NCBI GenBank assembly: GCA_947453155.1
Contig: CANGFE010000019.1
Location: forward strand, 1 to 39,722
Source: Beijerinckiaceae bacterium
GTDB taxonomy: Bacteria; Pseudomonadota; Alphaproteobacteria; Rhizobiales; Beijerinckiaceae
DNA length: 39,722 nucleotides
Direction: 5' to 3'
The notes below the pieces were generated by a model. The model had not been told where the DNA came from and ran no database searches. It saw only the letters and a list, made by a program, of their open reading frames with translations. Positions 1 through 8,901 of this stretch are shown in pieces. Position numbers and translations under genes: made by a program. Positions within the stretch are counted from its first letter, which is position 1. Every line of letters begins with the position of its first letter.

Positions 1-1
1 C

Positions 2-1783
2 ATCCGCAATTTCTCCATCGTCGCGCACATCGACCACGGCAAGTCGACGCTGGCCGACCGTCTGATCCAGACGACCGGCACGCTGGCTGAGCGCGACATG
101 GTCGAGCAAGTGCTCGATTCCATGGATATTGAGCGTGAGCGCGGCATCACGATCAAAGCCCAGACCGTGCGCCTCGAATATAAGGCGCTGGACGGCAAGA
201 CCTATATTCTGAACCTCATGGACACGCCCGGTCACGTTGACTTTGCTTACGAAGTCTCGCGCTCGCTGGCAGCCTGTGAAGGATCGCTGCTCGTGGTCGA
301 TGCCTCGCAAGGGGTCGAAGCCCAGACGCTCGCCAATGTCTATCACGCGCTCGACGCGGGACATGAGATCGTGCCTGTGCTCAACAAGATCGATCTGCCC
401 GCTGCAGAACCCGATCGCGTCAAAGAACAGATCGAAGAAGTCATCGGCATTGATGCGTCTGACGCCGTGCCGATCTCGGCCAAGACTGGCATTGGCATTG
501 ACCTCGTGCTCGAAGCCATCGTGAAACGTCTGCCCCCGCCCAAGGGTGATGAGACCGCGCCCTTGAAGGCGCTTCTGGTCGACTCTTATTACGACGCATA
601 TCTGGGCGTCGTCGTCATTGTGCGCATCATCGATGGCACTTTGCGCAAGGGCCAGAAGATCAAGATGATGGCGGCGGACGCGCATTATTCGGTCGACAAA
701 ATCGGCGTCTTCCGTCCGAAGATGCAAGATGTCACGGAGCTTGGCCCCGGCGAAGTTGGTTTCATCACCGCGCAGATCAAGCAAGTCGCTGATACTCGCG
801 TGGGCGATACGATTACGGATGAAAAGAAGTCCTGCGCGGAAGCCCTGCCGGGCTTCAAGCCGGCACAGCCTGTCGTCTTCTGCGGTCTCTTCCCGGTTGA
901 TGCGGCAGATTTTGACGATTTGCGCGCAGCCATGGGCAAGTTGCGTCTGAATGATGCGAGCTTCTCTTATGAAATGGAAAGCTCTGCGGCACTGGGCTTT
1001 GGTTTCCGTTGCGGCTTCTTGGGGCTTTTGCATCTGGAAATCATTCAAGAGCGTTTGCAGCGCGAGTTCAATCTCGACCTGATCGCCACTGCGCCGTCCG
1101 TCATCTACAAAATCGCGCTCAGCGATGGCACGGATATCGAGCTACACAATCCGGCCGATATGCCTGACGTGATGAAGATTGCTGCGATCAACGAACCTTG
1201 GATTCGCGCGACCATTCTGACGCCCGATGAATATCTGGGGTCTGTGCTGAAACTCTGTCAGGACCGCCGCGGTGCGCAGATTGATCTAAACTATGTCGGC
1301 AAGCGCGCCATGGTCACTTACGATCTGCCGCTGAACGAAGTCGTCTTCGATTTCTATGATCGGCTGAAGTCGATCTCGAAGGGCTATGCGAGCTTCGATT
1401 ACAACATCAGCGACTATCGCGAGGGCGATCTGGTCAAAATGTCGATCCTCGTCAATGCCGAAGCGGTCGATGCGCTGTCCATGCTCGTCCATCGCACACG
1501 CGCTGAAAACCGCGGCCGCGCTATGGTCGAAAAGCTGAAAGACCTCATCCCACCGCACATGTTCCAGATTCCGATCCAGGCGGCGATTGGCGGAAAAATC
1601 ATCGCGCGTGAAACCGTGCGTGCTTTGCGCAAGGATGTGACGGCCAAGTGCTATGGCGGCGACGCCTCCCGCAAGCGCAAGCTCCTCGACAAGCAAAAAG
1701 AGGGCAAAAAGCGCATGCGCCAATTCGGCAAGGTGGAGATTCCGCAGGAAGCCTTCATCGCCGCTTTGAAGATGGACAGCTGA
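2..1783 (+). CDS. lepA: Elongation factor 4 (LepA), 5' end cut off by window
   Basis: Ribosomal back-translocating GTPase of the translation-factor family. The reading frame is open from base 2, so the first few codons lie outside the window; 593 residues are present against about 600 for the family. The GTPase motifs are in order: AHIDHGKS (G1), RERGIT (G2), DTPGH (G3), NKID (G4) and SAK (G5). The LepA-specific C-terminal domain is present, with a basic tail ([20 protein letters not shown]). An internal ATG at base 98 is only an apparent start, because the G1 loop lies upstream of it. No clear terminator is seen in the 109 bases before the next gene. Confidence 0.98.
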   Translation: MRNFSIVAHIDHGKSTLADRLIQTTGTLAERDMVEQVLDSMDIERERGITIKAQTVRLEYKALDGKTYILNLMDTPGHVDFAYEVSRSLAACEGSLLVVDASQGVEAQTLANVYHALDAGHEIVPVLNKIDLPAAEPDRVKEQIEEVIGIDASDAVPISAKTGIGIDLVLEAIVKRLPPPKGDETAPLKALLVDSYYDAYLGVVVIVRIIDGTLRKGQKIKMMAADAHYSVDKIGVFRPKMQDVTELGPGEVGFITAQIKQVADTRVGDTITDEKKSCAEALPGFKPAQPVVFCGLFPVDAADFDDLRAAMGKLRLNDASFSYEMESSAALGFGFRCGFLGLLHLEIIQERLQREFNLDLIATAPSVIYKIALSDGTDIELHNPADMPDVMKIAAINEPWIRATILTPDEYLGSVLKLCQDRRGAQIDLNYVGKRAMVTYDLPLNEVVFDFYDRLKSISKGYASFDYNISDYREGDLVKMSILVNAEAVDALSMLVHRTRAENRGRAMVEKLKDLIPPHMFQIPIQAAIGGKIIARETVRALRKDVTAKCYGGDASRKRKLLDKQKEGKKRMRQFGKVEIPQEAFIAALKMDS

Positions 1784-1892
1784 ACCTAGTCCTAAGCCTG
1801 AGCTTTACGAAAACGTCAGAACCTCCCATCTGTTCGACAGCCTCGCTTCGTGCCATTCTAGGGCCCATCATGTCGTCTGAAGGTTCGCCCCG

Positions 1893-2726
1893 ATGAGAAA
1901 TATTCTTGTGCCCGTTGAAGCCCATTCGGCGATCGACTCCGTCCTGCAGACGGCCACGCTCGCCGCACAGCGCTTTGGCTCTTATGTGGAAGGCACACCG
2001 CTCGGGCCCGATCTGCCTGACCTTGTGGCCTTTGACATGCCAGTGAGCTGGAGTGTTGCAGACCAGAACACGTGGAAAGACATGGCCGATGAAGCCCACC
2101 AGCGCTTTGAAAACGCGATGCGGCAAGCAGGCCTCGAGACCGCCGGCAAGGAGCGCACGACGTCTTGTTTCGGCTGGACGGGCGAAAGCGCTTTTGGCGA
2201 AAGCCAGATCGGCTCTTATGCGCGTATTTTCGACTGCACGATTCTGGGCCGCCCCGGCCCCGAGCGCGGTGATCCGCGCATGGCAACGGCCGAAACAGTT
2301 CTGTTTGAAAGCGGCAAGCCGATCATCCTGGCGCCACCGAAAGCACCAGAGAAACTGGGCGAAACGATTGTTATCGCTTGGAACAATAGTGTCGAAACCG
2401 CACGCGCCAGCGCCATGGCTATGCCTCTTCTGCTGAAGGCGCAAAAAGTCATTGTCATGACGGTTGAAGAATTCCGCTCTGACGGGCCGGCCGGTGATCT
2501 CTATGCCGACATGCTGCGCGGACATGGCGTCAATGCAGAATTCATCTTGCGCAGCGCCCGCCATCGCAACAGCGGTGAAGCCGTCTTGCGCGGTGTTGAA
2601 GCTTTGGGCGGCGATCTCTTGATCAAAGGCGCCTATACACAAAGCCGTTTGCGGCAAATGTTCTTTGGTGGCGCGACCAGCCACATTATGAACTTTGCTG
2701 AAATTCCGGTTTTGATGACGAGCTAA
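1893..2726 (+). CDS. Universal stress protein, tandem UspA domains
   Basis: A cytoplasmic protein of 277 residues, the length of two fused UspA domains. The N-terminal half begins with the usual Usp strand MRNILVPVE and is diverged. The C-terminal half keeps a recognisable nucleotide-binding end (KGAYTQSRLRQMFFGG followed by TSHIM and PVLM). Such proteins bind ATP or other ligands and are induced by stress; the specific role is unknown. It converges on the MFS gene with only four bases between the stops. A small GAGCT-AAA-AGCTC hairpin at the junction is the only terminator-like element. Confidence 0.9.
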   Translation: MRNILVPVEAHSAIDSVLQTATLAAQRFGSYVEGTPLGPDLPDLVAFDMPVSWSVADQNTWKDMADEAHQRFENAMRQAGLETAGKERTTSCFGWTGESAFGESQIGSYARIFDCTILGRPGPERGDPRMATAETVLFESGKPIILAPPKAPEKLGETIVIAWNNSVETARASAMAMPLLLKAQKVIVMTVEEFRSDGPAGDLYADMLRGHGVNAEFILRSARHRNSGEAVLRGVEALGGDLLIKGAYTQSRLRQMFFGGATSHIMNFAEIPVLMTS

Positions 2727-2730
2727 AAGC

Positions 2731-4236
2731 TCAGACGCGACGCATCGGATTGGTCCAAGCCAGGATTGATCCGAGCGTTGTGAACCCTGCCAGAGTCAAA
2801 AAGGCCACGCGGAAAGCAGCCGTGACTTCTTCCGTCACAGCCAGACGGCGCGCCGATGAAAGGCCCGCCAATGCCGCTTGCGGATCTTGCAAAATCGCGC
2901 CGAATAATTTGGCGGCTTCCGGATCACGCGCAGCAAGCGTTGTGAAAAGAATCGTGCTGATGGCCGCCGTTCCAAGCGACGCCCCTACCGAACGCGACAA
3001 TTGCACTGAGCTCGCTGCCTGCCCCAATTGACGCGGGCCTGCCGCCGTTTGCACCGTCACCTGCGCGACGCCCATCACGGAGCCCATGGTGATGCAATTG
3101 AAAAACAACAGCGCCGAGAGCTGCACTGTGGTCAGCGACGACCCATAAAAACCAAAGATGATCAGCGTCATGGTTGCGACCATCAAGGTCAAAGACGGCA
3201 AGATCATCGTGCGCCCGGTGCGCGACACAATGCGGCCCGTAATGATCGAGCCGGAACCCACGCCCGCCGTGATCGACAAAAGCACGGTCGAAATATCGCC
3301 GGCCGAGGCTTGATGCACGGCGCGCAGATAAATCGGCATGAAGGACACCAGTGAGACGAGTGTCGCGCCATGGCAGGCCGCCATTAAATCTGCCCGCCAA
3401 ATGGCCGCTTGTCGCAACAGGCGCACCGGCAGCAGAGGCGAGTCGATGCTGAATTCGCGGCGCACCAGAAACACGAAGGAGACCACAGCGAGGCCGAGGA
3501 GACCAAGCGCCAAGGATTGCTTTTCGGCGCTCAACGAACGCACCTGATCCAGCGCCAGCAACAAAGGCACAATGAAGCCGACAAAATAAATCAGTCCCGG
3601 AAAATCAAACCGGAAACCGCCCTGTCCATTGCCGGGGCGCGCCGTCAAACGCATGGTCAAAAGGACGGCGATTATGCCTGTCGGCACATGCATCAAAAAG
3701 ACCGCGCGCCAGCCGAAGAGGTCGGTGACAAAAGCGCCAGCCACAGGACCGAATGACGAGGCGGTGACGGCAATGCCTGCGAGATAGCCTTGGAACTGTC
3801 CGCGCTGGCGCGGCGGCACGGCCTCGCCGATCAAAGCCTGCGACAACGACATCAGACCGCCCCCGCCAAGCCCCTGCAGAAAGCGGGTGCAAGCGAGAAT
3901 GGTGATGGAGGGCGCAAAGGCGCTGGCCACAGCTGCACCCAAATAGAGGGCAAGTGCGATGAACATGAAGCGCCGGCGGCCATACATATCGCCGAGATAG
4001 CCATAGACGGGTGCGGCAATGGTGACGGCAATCAGATAGGAAATCACCACCCATGAGATGCGCTCGACATCGCCCAGCGCTGCCGCAATAGAGGGCAGAG
4101 CGCTGGCGACAATCGTCTGATCGCTCATGCTCATGAACATGGGCAGCATGATCGAGGGAAAGACCGTGAAGAAGAGCTGTCTGGTGCTCATCGGGCGCTC
4201 GGTCGATACAGGGTCTGTTCCGGCGCCGCTTGTCAC
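2731..4236 (-). CDS. MFS drug/solute exporter, DHA2 (EmrB-like) type
   Basis: A proton-driven inner-membrane transporter with roughly 14 hydrophobic segments. It carries the DHA2-type motif SDQTIVASALPSIAAAL in the first helix and the loop motif GYLGDMYGRRR. Its substrate cannot be told from sequence, and no membrane-fusion (EmrA-like) partner is adjacent. The frame is open further up to a TTG at 4317. The GTG at 4236 is chosen because AAGG precedes it at a proper distance and the product then begins VTSGAGTDPVSTERP. An ATG at 4191 (MSTRQLFF) is an alternative. It is transcribed divergently from the acyl-CoA dehydrogenase across about 290 bases. Confidence 0.9.
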   Translation of the reverse strand: MTSGAGTDPVSTERPMSTRQLFFTVFPSIMLPMFMSMSDQTIVASALPSIAAALGDVERISWVVISYLIAVTIAAPVYGYLGDMYGRRRFMFIALALYLGAAVASAFAPSITILACTRFLQGLGGGGLMSLSQALIGEAVPPRQRGQFQGYLAGIAVTASSFGPVAGAFVTDLFGWRAVFLMHVPTGIIAVLLTMRLTARPGNGQGGFRFDFPGLIYFVGFIVPLLLALDQVRSLSAEKQSLALGLLGLAVVSFVFLVRREFSIDSPLLPVRLLRQAAIWRADLMAACHGATLVSLVSFMPIYLRAVHQASAGDISTVLLSITAGVGSGSIITGRIVSRTGRTMILPSLTLMVATMTLIIFGFYGSSLTTVQLSALLFFNCITMGSVMGVAQVTVQTAAGPRQLGQAASSVQLSRSVGASLGTAAISTILFTTLAARDPEAAKLFGAILQDPQAALAGLSSARRLAVTEEVTAAFRVAFLTLAGFTTLGSILAWTNPMRRV

Positions 4237-4523
4237 TGTGAGCCTTTCATCAATGAAGGGAGAATCGGCCCGCTGAAGGCCACTTTTAGACATAGGGCGC
4301 ATGGGCCAGCCCGCCAAGCACTCCTTGGACGCATCAGGACTAAATTTGACGCAAAACGAACCTCATGGGGGATGATGTGAAACGCGCCTCGGACAGAGGC
4401 TTGTGGCACTGGCTCACGACCCCAGACGGGGCTTGATTTGCGCCCCCTGATCCCCGATGCTGGCTCTAGATAAGAAAGAAGCGGGAGCCCCGACAAAAGA
4501 GGGACCCCGCAGGGAGGATGAAC

Positions 4524-5675
4524 ATGGATTTCTCGCTGCCAGAAGAACTGCGTCTGCTGAAAGACAATCTGCGCCGCTACGTCGACAAGGAAATGATCCC
4601 CTATGAGCGTGAGACGCTGATTGGCGAGGAACTGAAGCCCGAGTGGCGTGAGAAATTCCAAAAAGGCGCGAAAGACCTCGGCATTTGGCAAATGGAAGTG
4701 CCGGAAGAATTCGGCGGTCCGGGCCTTGGCATTATGCCGCGCGTGATCGTGTGGGAAGAACTCGCCCGCAGCATTGCTTTGCCGACGCGTGGCGAAAGCA
4801 TGATCGGCCCATCTGTGCGCGCCATTCTTTTCGCGCTCGAAGGCGAATTGCGTGAAAAATATCTGATGCCGGTTTTGCGCGGCGAAAAGCGTGCTTGCTT
4901 TGCACAGACCGAGCCGGATGCTGGCTCTGATCCAGGCTCCATGCGCACGGTCGCTGTGCGCGATGGCGATGATTATGTCATCAATGGCGTGAAGCGTTAC
5001 ATCAGCCATGCTGACAAGGCTGACTTTGCGCAAGTCATGGCGGCGACAGATCGCTCGAAGGGATCGCGCGGCGGCATTTCCTGCTTCCTCGTCGATATGA
5101 ATCTGCCGGGTGTGCGCATCTCGACCAAATATCAAACCATGATGGGCGACTCGCCTTGCGAAATCGTTTTCGACAATGTGCGCGTGCCAGCCAAGAACCG
5201 CGTCGGCGAAGAAGGCGAAGGTTTCAAATTCGGTCAGAAATGGCTGGGTGTCGGCCGCATCAAGCATGGCGCTCGTGCGCTGGGCGTGGCGGAACGCTGC
5301 CTCGATATGGCGATTGATTATTCCAAGCAGCGCGTCACTTTCGGCAAGCCGCTGTCGGAACGCCAAGCCATTCAATTCATGCTCGTCGACAGCTATGTCG
5401 AGCTGAAGCAAGCGCGCCTTCTGGTTTATGAAGCCGCCTGCAAAATGGATGCTGGCGAAGACACGCGTGTGGACGCCTATATCTGCAAATCAAATGCCGA
5501 TGAAATGGCTTTCCGTGTCGTGGACCGCTGCATGCAGATTTTTGGGGGCATGGGCCTGACCACCGATCTGCCGATTGAAAAATTCTGGCGTCAGCAGCGC
5601 TCGTTCCGCATCACGGAAGGCGCGACCGAAGTGATGAAAATGGTCATCGCGCGGCATCTGCTGAAAAAGTCCTGA
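4524..5675 (+). CDS. Acyl-CoA dehydrogenase family protein
   Basis: FAD-dependent enzyme of 383 residues that introduces an alpha-beta double bond into an acyl-CoA. Visible features are the FAD/substrate segment FAQTEPDAGSDPGSM, the C-terminal helical domain with RVTFGKPLSERQAIQ and QIFGGMGLT, and the catalytic Glu region RITEGATEVMKM. A strong AGGGAGG at 4511-4517 lies six bases before the ATG at 4524; the ATG at 4518 touches it and is a poorer choice. The stop overlaps the start of the RidA-like gene by one base, so the two are probably translated together. Chain-length specificity is unknown. The context (RidA-like protein, CoA-type metabolism) suggests catabolism of an unusual acid. Confidence 0.93.
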   Translation: MDFSLPEELRLLKDNLRRYVDKEMIPYERETLIGEELKPEWREKFQKGAKDLGIWQMEVPEEFGGPGLGIMPRVIVWEELARSIALPTRGESMIGPSVRAILFALEGELREKYLMPVLRGEKRACFAQTEPDAGSDPGSMRTVAVRDGDDYVINGVKRYISHADKADFAQVMAATDRSKGSRGGISCFLVDMNLPGVRISTKYQTMMGDSPCEIVFDNVRVPAKNRVGEEGEGFKFGQKWLGVGRIKHGARALGVAERCLDMAIDYSKQRVTFGKPLSERQAIQFMLVDSYVELKQARLLVYEAACKMDAGEDTRVDAYICKSNADEMAFRVVDRCMQIFGGMGLTTDLPIEKFWRQQRSFRITEGATEVMKMVIARHLLKKS

Positions 5676-6361
5676 TGTTTTCGACCGAATGGACCCGCAT
5701 CGACGGGCGCGATCTCTTCACGCTGTCACTCATCGGCGCAGCCGATGGCAGCGTGGAGGAAGAAACCGCACAGCTCATTGATCAAGGGCTCGAGATTATC
5801 CGCGAGGAAGGTCTCGATCGTCGTCATATCGTGCGCTCGCGTCTCTTCACCGACAGCCGCACCAATCGCCAATTGGCGAGCGATGTGCGCCGCGCAACAT
5901 TGGTGGGGCCTTTGCGTGGATCAAGCTCCAGCTTTTTCGATGCGCGCCGCCTGCCCGAAGACGGGCGCGTGCGGCTTGATCTCACCGTGCTTGTGCCGCG
6001 CGATCCACGTGCGGTGAAAAGCGTGGTGGATTATGACCCCGTCATTGCTCCGCCCCGCTATGTGACACTCGACGGGCTCGTCTTTCTGTCGGGCATTACC
6101 GATACGACGGAAGGCCTCAGTGCGCAGGTTCCGGCTATTCGACAGGCCATTGATCTGTCGCTCAACATGGCTGGCAGCCATGTGTCGCGCGCCAAAATCA
6201 TGTCCGTCTTTGTGGACCGCGAGCAGGACCCTCGCGAAGCGCTGGCGCTGCTTGACCGTCACTTTGCTGATTGCCCGGTGACGCCGGTTTTGACGCAGGT
6301 AGGCGGCTATTCGGCCCCCGAAAAGCGCATTGAAATCGAAATCTCCGCAAGCCTCGGCTGA
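5675..6361 (+). CDS. RidA/YjgF-like protein with two repeats
   Basis: 228 residues. The C-terminal half (from about residue 125) shows a RidA-like pattern: YVTLDGLVFLSGITD, then a helix with VPAIRQAIDLSLNMAGSHVSRAKIMSVFV, then a strand ending KRIEIEISASL. The N-terminal half looks like a diverged second copy (LFTLSLIGAADGS, HIVRSRLFTDSR, RVRLDLTVLVP). RidA proteins deaminate reactive enamine/imine intermediates, but the usual Arg of the active-site RTP-type segment is not obvious here, so enzymatic activity is uncertain. The ATG shares one base with the stop of the acyl-CoA dehydrogenase gene, which indicates an operon. Confidence 0.75.
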   Translation: MFSTEWTRIDGRDLFTLSLIGAADGSVEEETAQLIDQGLEIIREEGLDRRHIVRSRLFTDSRTNRQLASDVRRATLVGPLRGSSSSFFDARRLPEDGRVRLDLTVLVPRDPRAVKSVVDYDPVIAPPRYVTLDGLVFLSGITDTTEGLSAQVPAIRQAIDLSLNMAGSHVSRAKIMSVFVDREQDPREALALLDRHFADCPVTPVLTQVGGYSAPEKRIEIEISASLG

Positions 6362-6471
6362 ACAGCCCCGTGCGACCGCTTGAGCTTTGCCCGCGCTCGC
6401 GGGATAAAGGGGTTCAAGAACGGGCCCCCGCGGCCTCAAGCTGACATCAAACAAAAATAGGGATGGATACG

Positions 6472-8796
6472 ATGGGTGAATATGCGCTCGGCCAGCCGGT
6501 GCCTCGCTTCGAGGATCCGCGCCTCATCCGCGGCGGCGGCCGCTATGCCGACGATATCAGCATGCCGGGCCAGACCTTCGGCGTGGTTGTTCGCTCCAAA
6601 CATGCCCATGCCAAAATTCTGAAAATCGACACCAGCGCAGCCGAGACCATGCCCGGCGTGCTCTGCGTGCTCACTGGCGAAGACTGGAAAAAATCAGGCT
6701 ACGCCGATCTGCCCATGCCCAAGGGCCGCAAGCGCCGTGATGGCTCGCCCATGCATACAGGCAAATTCCCCGCGATGACCTCTGACAAAGTGCGCTGGGT
6801 TGGCGACTATGTCGCTTTCGTTGTCGCTGAAACACGTTTGCAGGCGCTGGATGCGGCTGAAGCCGTGGTCGTCGATTATCAGCCGCTGCCGGCCAATATC
6901 GTCACCGGCAAAGCTCCGGATGAAGGCACGCCGCTCGTCTGGGACGATTGTGCCAATAATATTTCTTTCGTGCATCAGGAAGGCAACAAGGAAGCGACCG
7001 AAGAAGCTTTCAAAAAAGCCGATGTGGTCGTGCGGCATAAATTCGTCATCAATCGCGTGACTGCCGCCACCATGGAGCCGCGCGCTTGCGTTGGCTATTA
7101 TGATCAGGCCGCAGATCGCTACACGATTTACACGACGCTTCAGCGCGCCATTCATTATCGCGGCCAGCTCGCGCGCACTCTGCGCGTGCCTGAAAGCAAA
7201 GTGCATGTGATTGCCGGCGACATTGGCGGCTCGTTTGGCATGAAGTCCGGCGTCTACAATGAAGTCGCGCTCACGCTCTTCGCGTCAAAGGTGATCGGGC
7301 GTCCGGTCAAATGGACCTCGACCCGCTCGGAAGGTTTTCTGTCCGATGCGCAGGCGCGCGACAATGTGACGGAAGCTGCGCTTGCTTTGACGAAGGATGG
7401 AAAGTTCCTTGGCCTGCAAGTGAAAACAATCGCCAATGTCGGTGCTTATTTGCAGCCCGGCGGTGATGGCGGCGCGACGTCAAATCTCGGCACGCTTGCA
7501 GGAGTCTATACGACGCCTGCCATCCACGTTGATGTCACAGCGGTTTTCACCAACACCAATCCGATGCGCCCTTATCGCGGCAATGGCCGCCCTGAAGCTG
7601 CTTATGTGATTGAGCGCATCATCGATCTTGCTGCCAATGAACTGAAAATGGACAAAGCGGCAATCCGCCGCAAGAACATCATTCCGGTCGAAGCCCTGCC
7701 CTATCAGACGCCACTCAAGTTCCTTTATGACTCAGGCGAGTTTGAAAAGGGCATGGATATGGTGCTCGAAATGGCCGATTGGAAAGGCTTTGAAGAGCGC
7801 CGCAAGGAAGCCCGCCAACGCGGCAAGCTGCGTGGCATCGGTCTCTCCAATTCAATTGAAAAGGCTGCGTCTCCCGGTTTTGAAGGCGCAGAAATCCGCT
7901 TCGACCGTTCGGGCACAGTGACCATTCTCTCGGGCGCTGTCACGCAAGGGCAAGGCCACGAGACTGTTTTCAAACAGCTCGTCTGTGATCGCCTCGGTGT
8001 GAAGCCGAGTGAAGTACATTATGTGCAGGGCGATACGGATGCTGTCTTCTTTGGTGAAGGCACAGGTGGTTCACGCACCGCGACAGTTGGTGGCTCAGCG
8101 CTTTATCTGGCCGCGGAAAAGATTGTCGACAAGGCGACCAAGATCGCCAAGAAAATGCTGGGCGACGAAGATGTCGATTTCAAAGACGGCATTTTCACAG
8201 GCCGCAAGACAAACCAGAGCCTGACGATCAGCGAAGTGGCGCGCGGCTCGACCAATCCCAAAAATCTGCCCGAAGGCATGGAAGTCGGCCTCATTGCCAA
8301 TGCGGTCTATGCCAATGATCTGATGAACTACCCCAGCGGCAGCCATGTCTGCGAATTGGAAATTGACCAAGAGACAGGTGTTGTCGAAATCCTGCGCTAC
8401 AATGTGGTGGATGATGTCGGCACCGTGCTCAATCCGCTGCTGCTCAAGGGACAGATTCACGGCGGCATTTCACAAGGCGTCGGCCAGATGCTCATGGAAG
8501 ATCTGACCTATGATCCTGAGAGCGGCGAATTGCTGGCAGGCTCCTTCATGGATTACGCTATGCCCAAGGCCGATCATTTCTGTCCGATTGATGTGGTCAG
8601 CAATCCGGTACCCACCAAGAGCAATCCGCTCGGCGTGAAAGGTGCGGGCGAGGCTGGCTGCGTTGGCGCCCTGCCCGCTGTTGCCAATGCACTGGCCGAT
8701 GCGCTCAGCGTCTATGGCATTCGCGACGTGCCCATGCCCGCCACGCCCGCGCGCATCTGGCACTTGCTGGAAACAGCTAAGACCAAGGTCGCTTAA
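6472..8796 (+). CDS. Xanthine dehydrogenase-family large subunit (molybdopterin-binding)
   Basis: Molybdenum hydroxylase large subunit of about 774 residues. It starts MGEYALGQPVPRFEDPRLI, the usual beginning of CoxL/XdhB-type subunits. The order is an a/b hammerhead domain followed by two Mo-cofactor domains, with QGQGHET and GGSRTATVGGSAL, and a C-terminal GAGEAG carrying the presumed catalytic Glu. The loop that in CO dehydrogenase reads AYXCSFR here reads PYRGNGR. There is no Cys for a Cu-S-Mo site, so it is not a CO dehydrogenase; the substrate is unknown. The FAD and 2Fe-2S subunit genes are not next to it. AGGG nine bases upstream favours the ATG at 6472 over the one at 6463. A strong terminator follows. 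Confidence 0.9.
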   Translation: MGEYALGQPVPRFEDPRLIRGGGRYADDISMPGQTFGVVVRSKHAHAKILKIDTSAAETMPGVLCVLTGEDWKKSGYADLPMPKGRKRRDGSPMHTGKFPAMTSDKVRWVGDYVAFVVAETRLQALDAAEAVVVDYQPLPANIVTGKAPDEGTPLVWDDCANNISFVHQEGNKEATEEAFKKADVVVRHKFVINRVTAATMEPRACVGYYDQAADRYTIYTTLQRAIHYRGQLARTLRVPESKVHVIAGDIGGSFGMKSGVYNEVALTLFASKVIGRPVKWTSTRSEGFLSDAQARDNVTEAALALTKDGKFLGLQVKTIANVGAYLQPGGDGGATSNLGTLAGVYTTPAIHVDVTAVFTNTNPMRPYRGNGRPEAAYVIERIIDLAANELKMDKAAIRRKNIIPVEALPYQTPLKFLYDSGEFEKGMDMVLEMADWKGFEERRKEARQRGKLRGIGLSNSIEKAASPGFEGAEIRFDRSGTVTILSGAVTQGQGHETVFKQLVCDRLGVKPSEVHYVQGDTDAVFFGEGTGGSRTATVGGSALYLAAEKIVDKATKIAKKMLGDEDVDFKDGIFTGRKTNQSLTISEVARGSTNPKNLPEGMEVGLIANAVYANDLMNYPSGSHVCELEIDQETGVVEILRYNVVDDVGTVLNPLLLKGQIHGGISQGVGQMLMEDLTYDPESGELLAGSFMDYAMPKADHFCPIDVVSNPVPTKSNPLGVKGAGEAGCVGALPAVANALADALSVYGIRDVPMPATPARIWHLLETAKTKVA

Positions 8797-8820
8797 AAAA
8801 TCTACAGCTCCGTTTGCAAG

Positions 8821-8863
8821 AAACCCTCGGCTTCGCTACCGATGCCGAGGGTTTTTCTTTTTT
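8821..8863 (+). terminator. Rho-independent terminator after the Mo hydroxylase gene
   Basis: An 11-bp perfect stem (8821-8831 with 8844-8854, core ACCCTCGGC/GCCGAGGGT) with a 12-base loop is followed by a T-rich run at 8852-8863. It lies 24 bases after the stop codon. Confidence 0.9.
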
Positions 8864-8901
8864 GATTTTTCGATTCTCACTTTCTTAGGGTCATTTTCAT
8901 C

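Noticed and set aside
1755-2684. 309-residue minus-strand frame opposite the universal stress gene
   Set aside because: Shadow of a recognisable Usp gene; no domain and no ribosome-binding site.
2721-2733. GAGCT-AAA-AGCTC hairpin between the Usp and MFS genes
   Set aside because: Only five base pairs and no T run on either side; too weak to call a terminator.
4233-5411. 392-residue open frame antisense to the acyl-CoA dehydrogenase gene
   Set aside because: No recognisable motifs, and the opposite strand encodes a clear acyl-CoA dehydrogenase. Long antisense frames are common in GC-rich DNA.
6472-8796. Assignment as CO dehydrogenase large subunit (CoxL)
   Set aside because: The diagnostic AYXCSFR loop with its Cys is absent; the loop is PYRGNGR.
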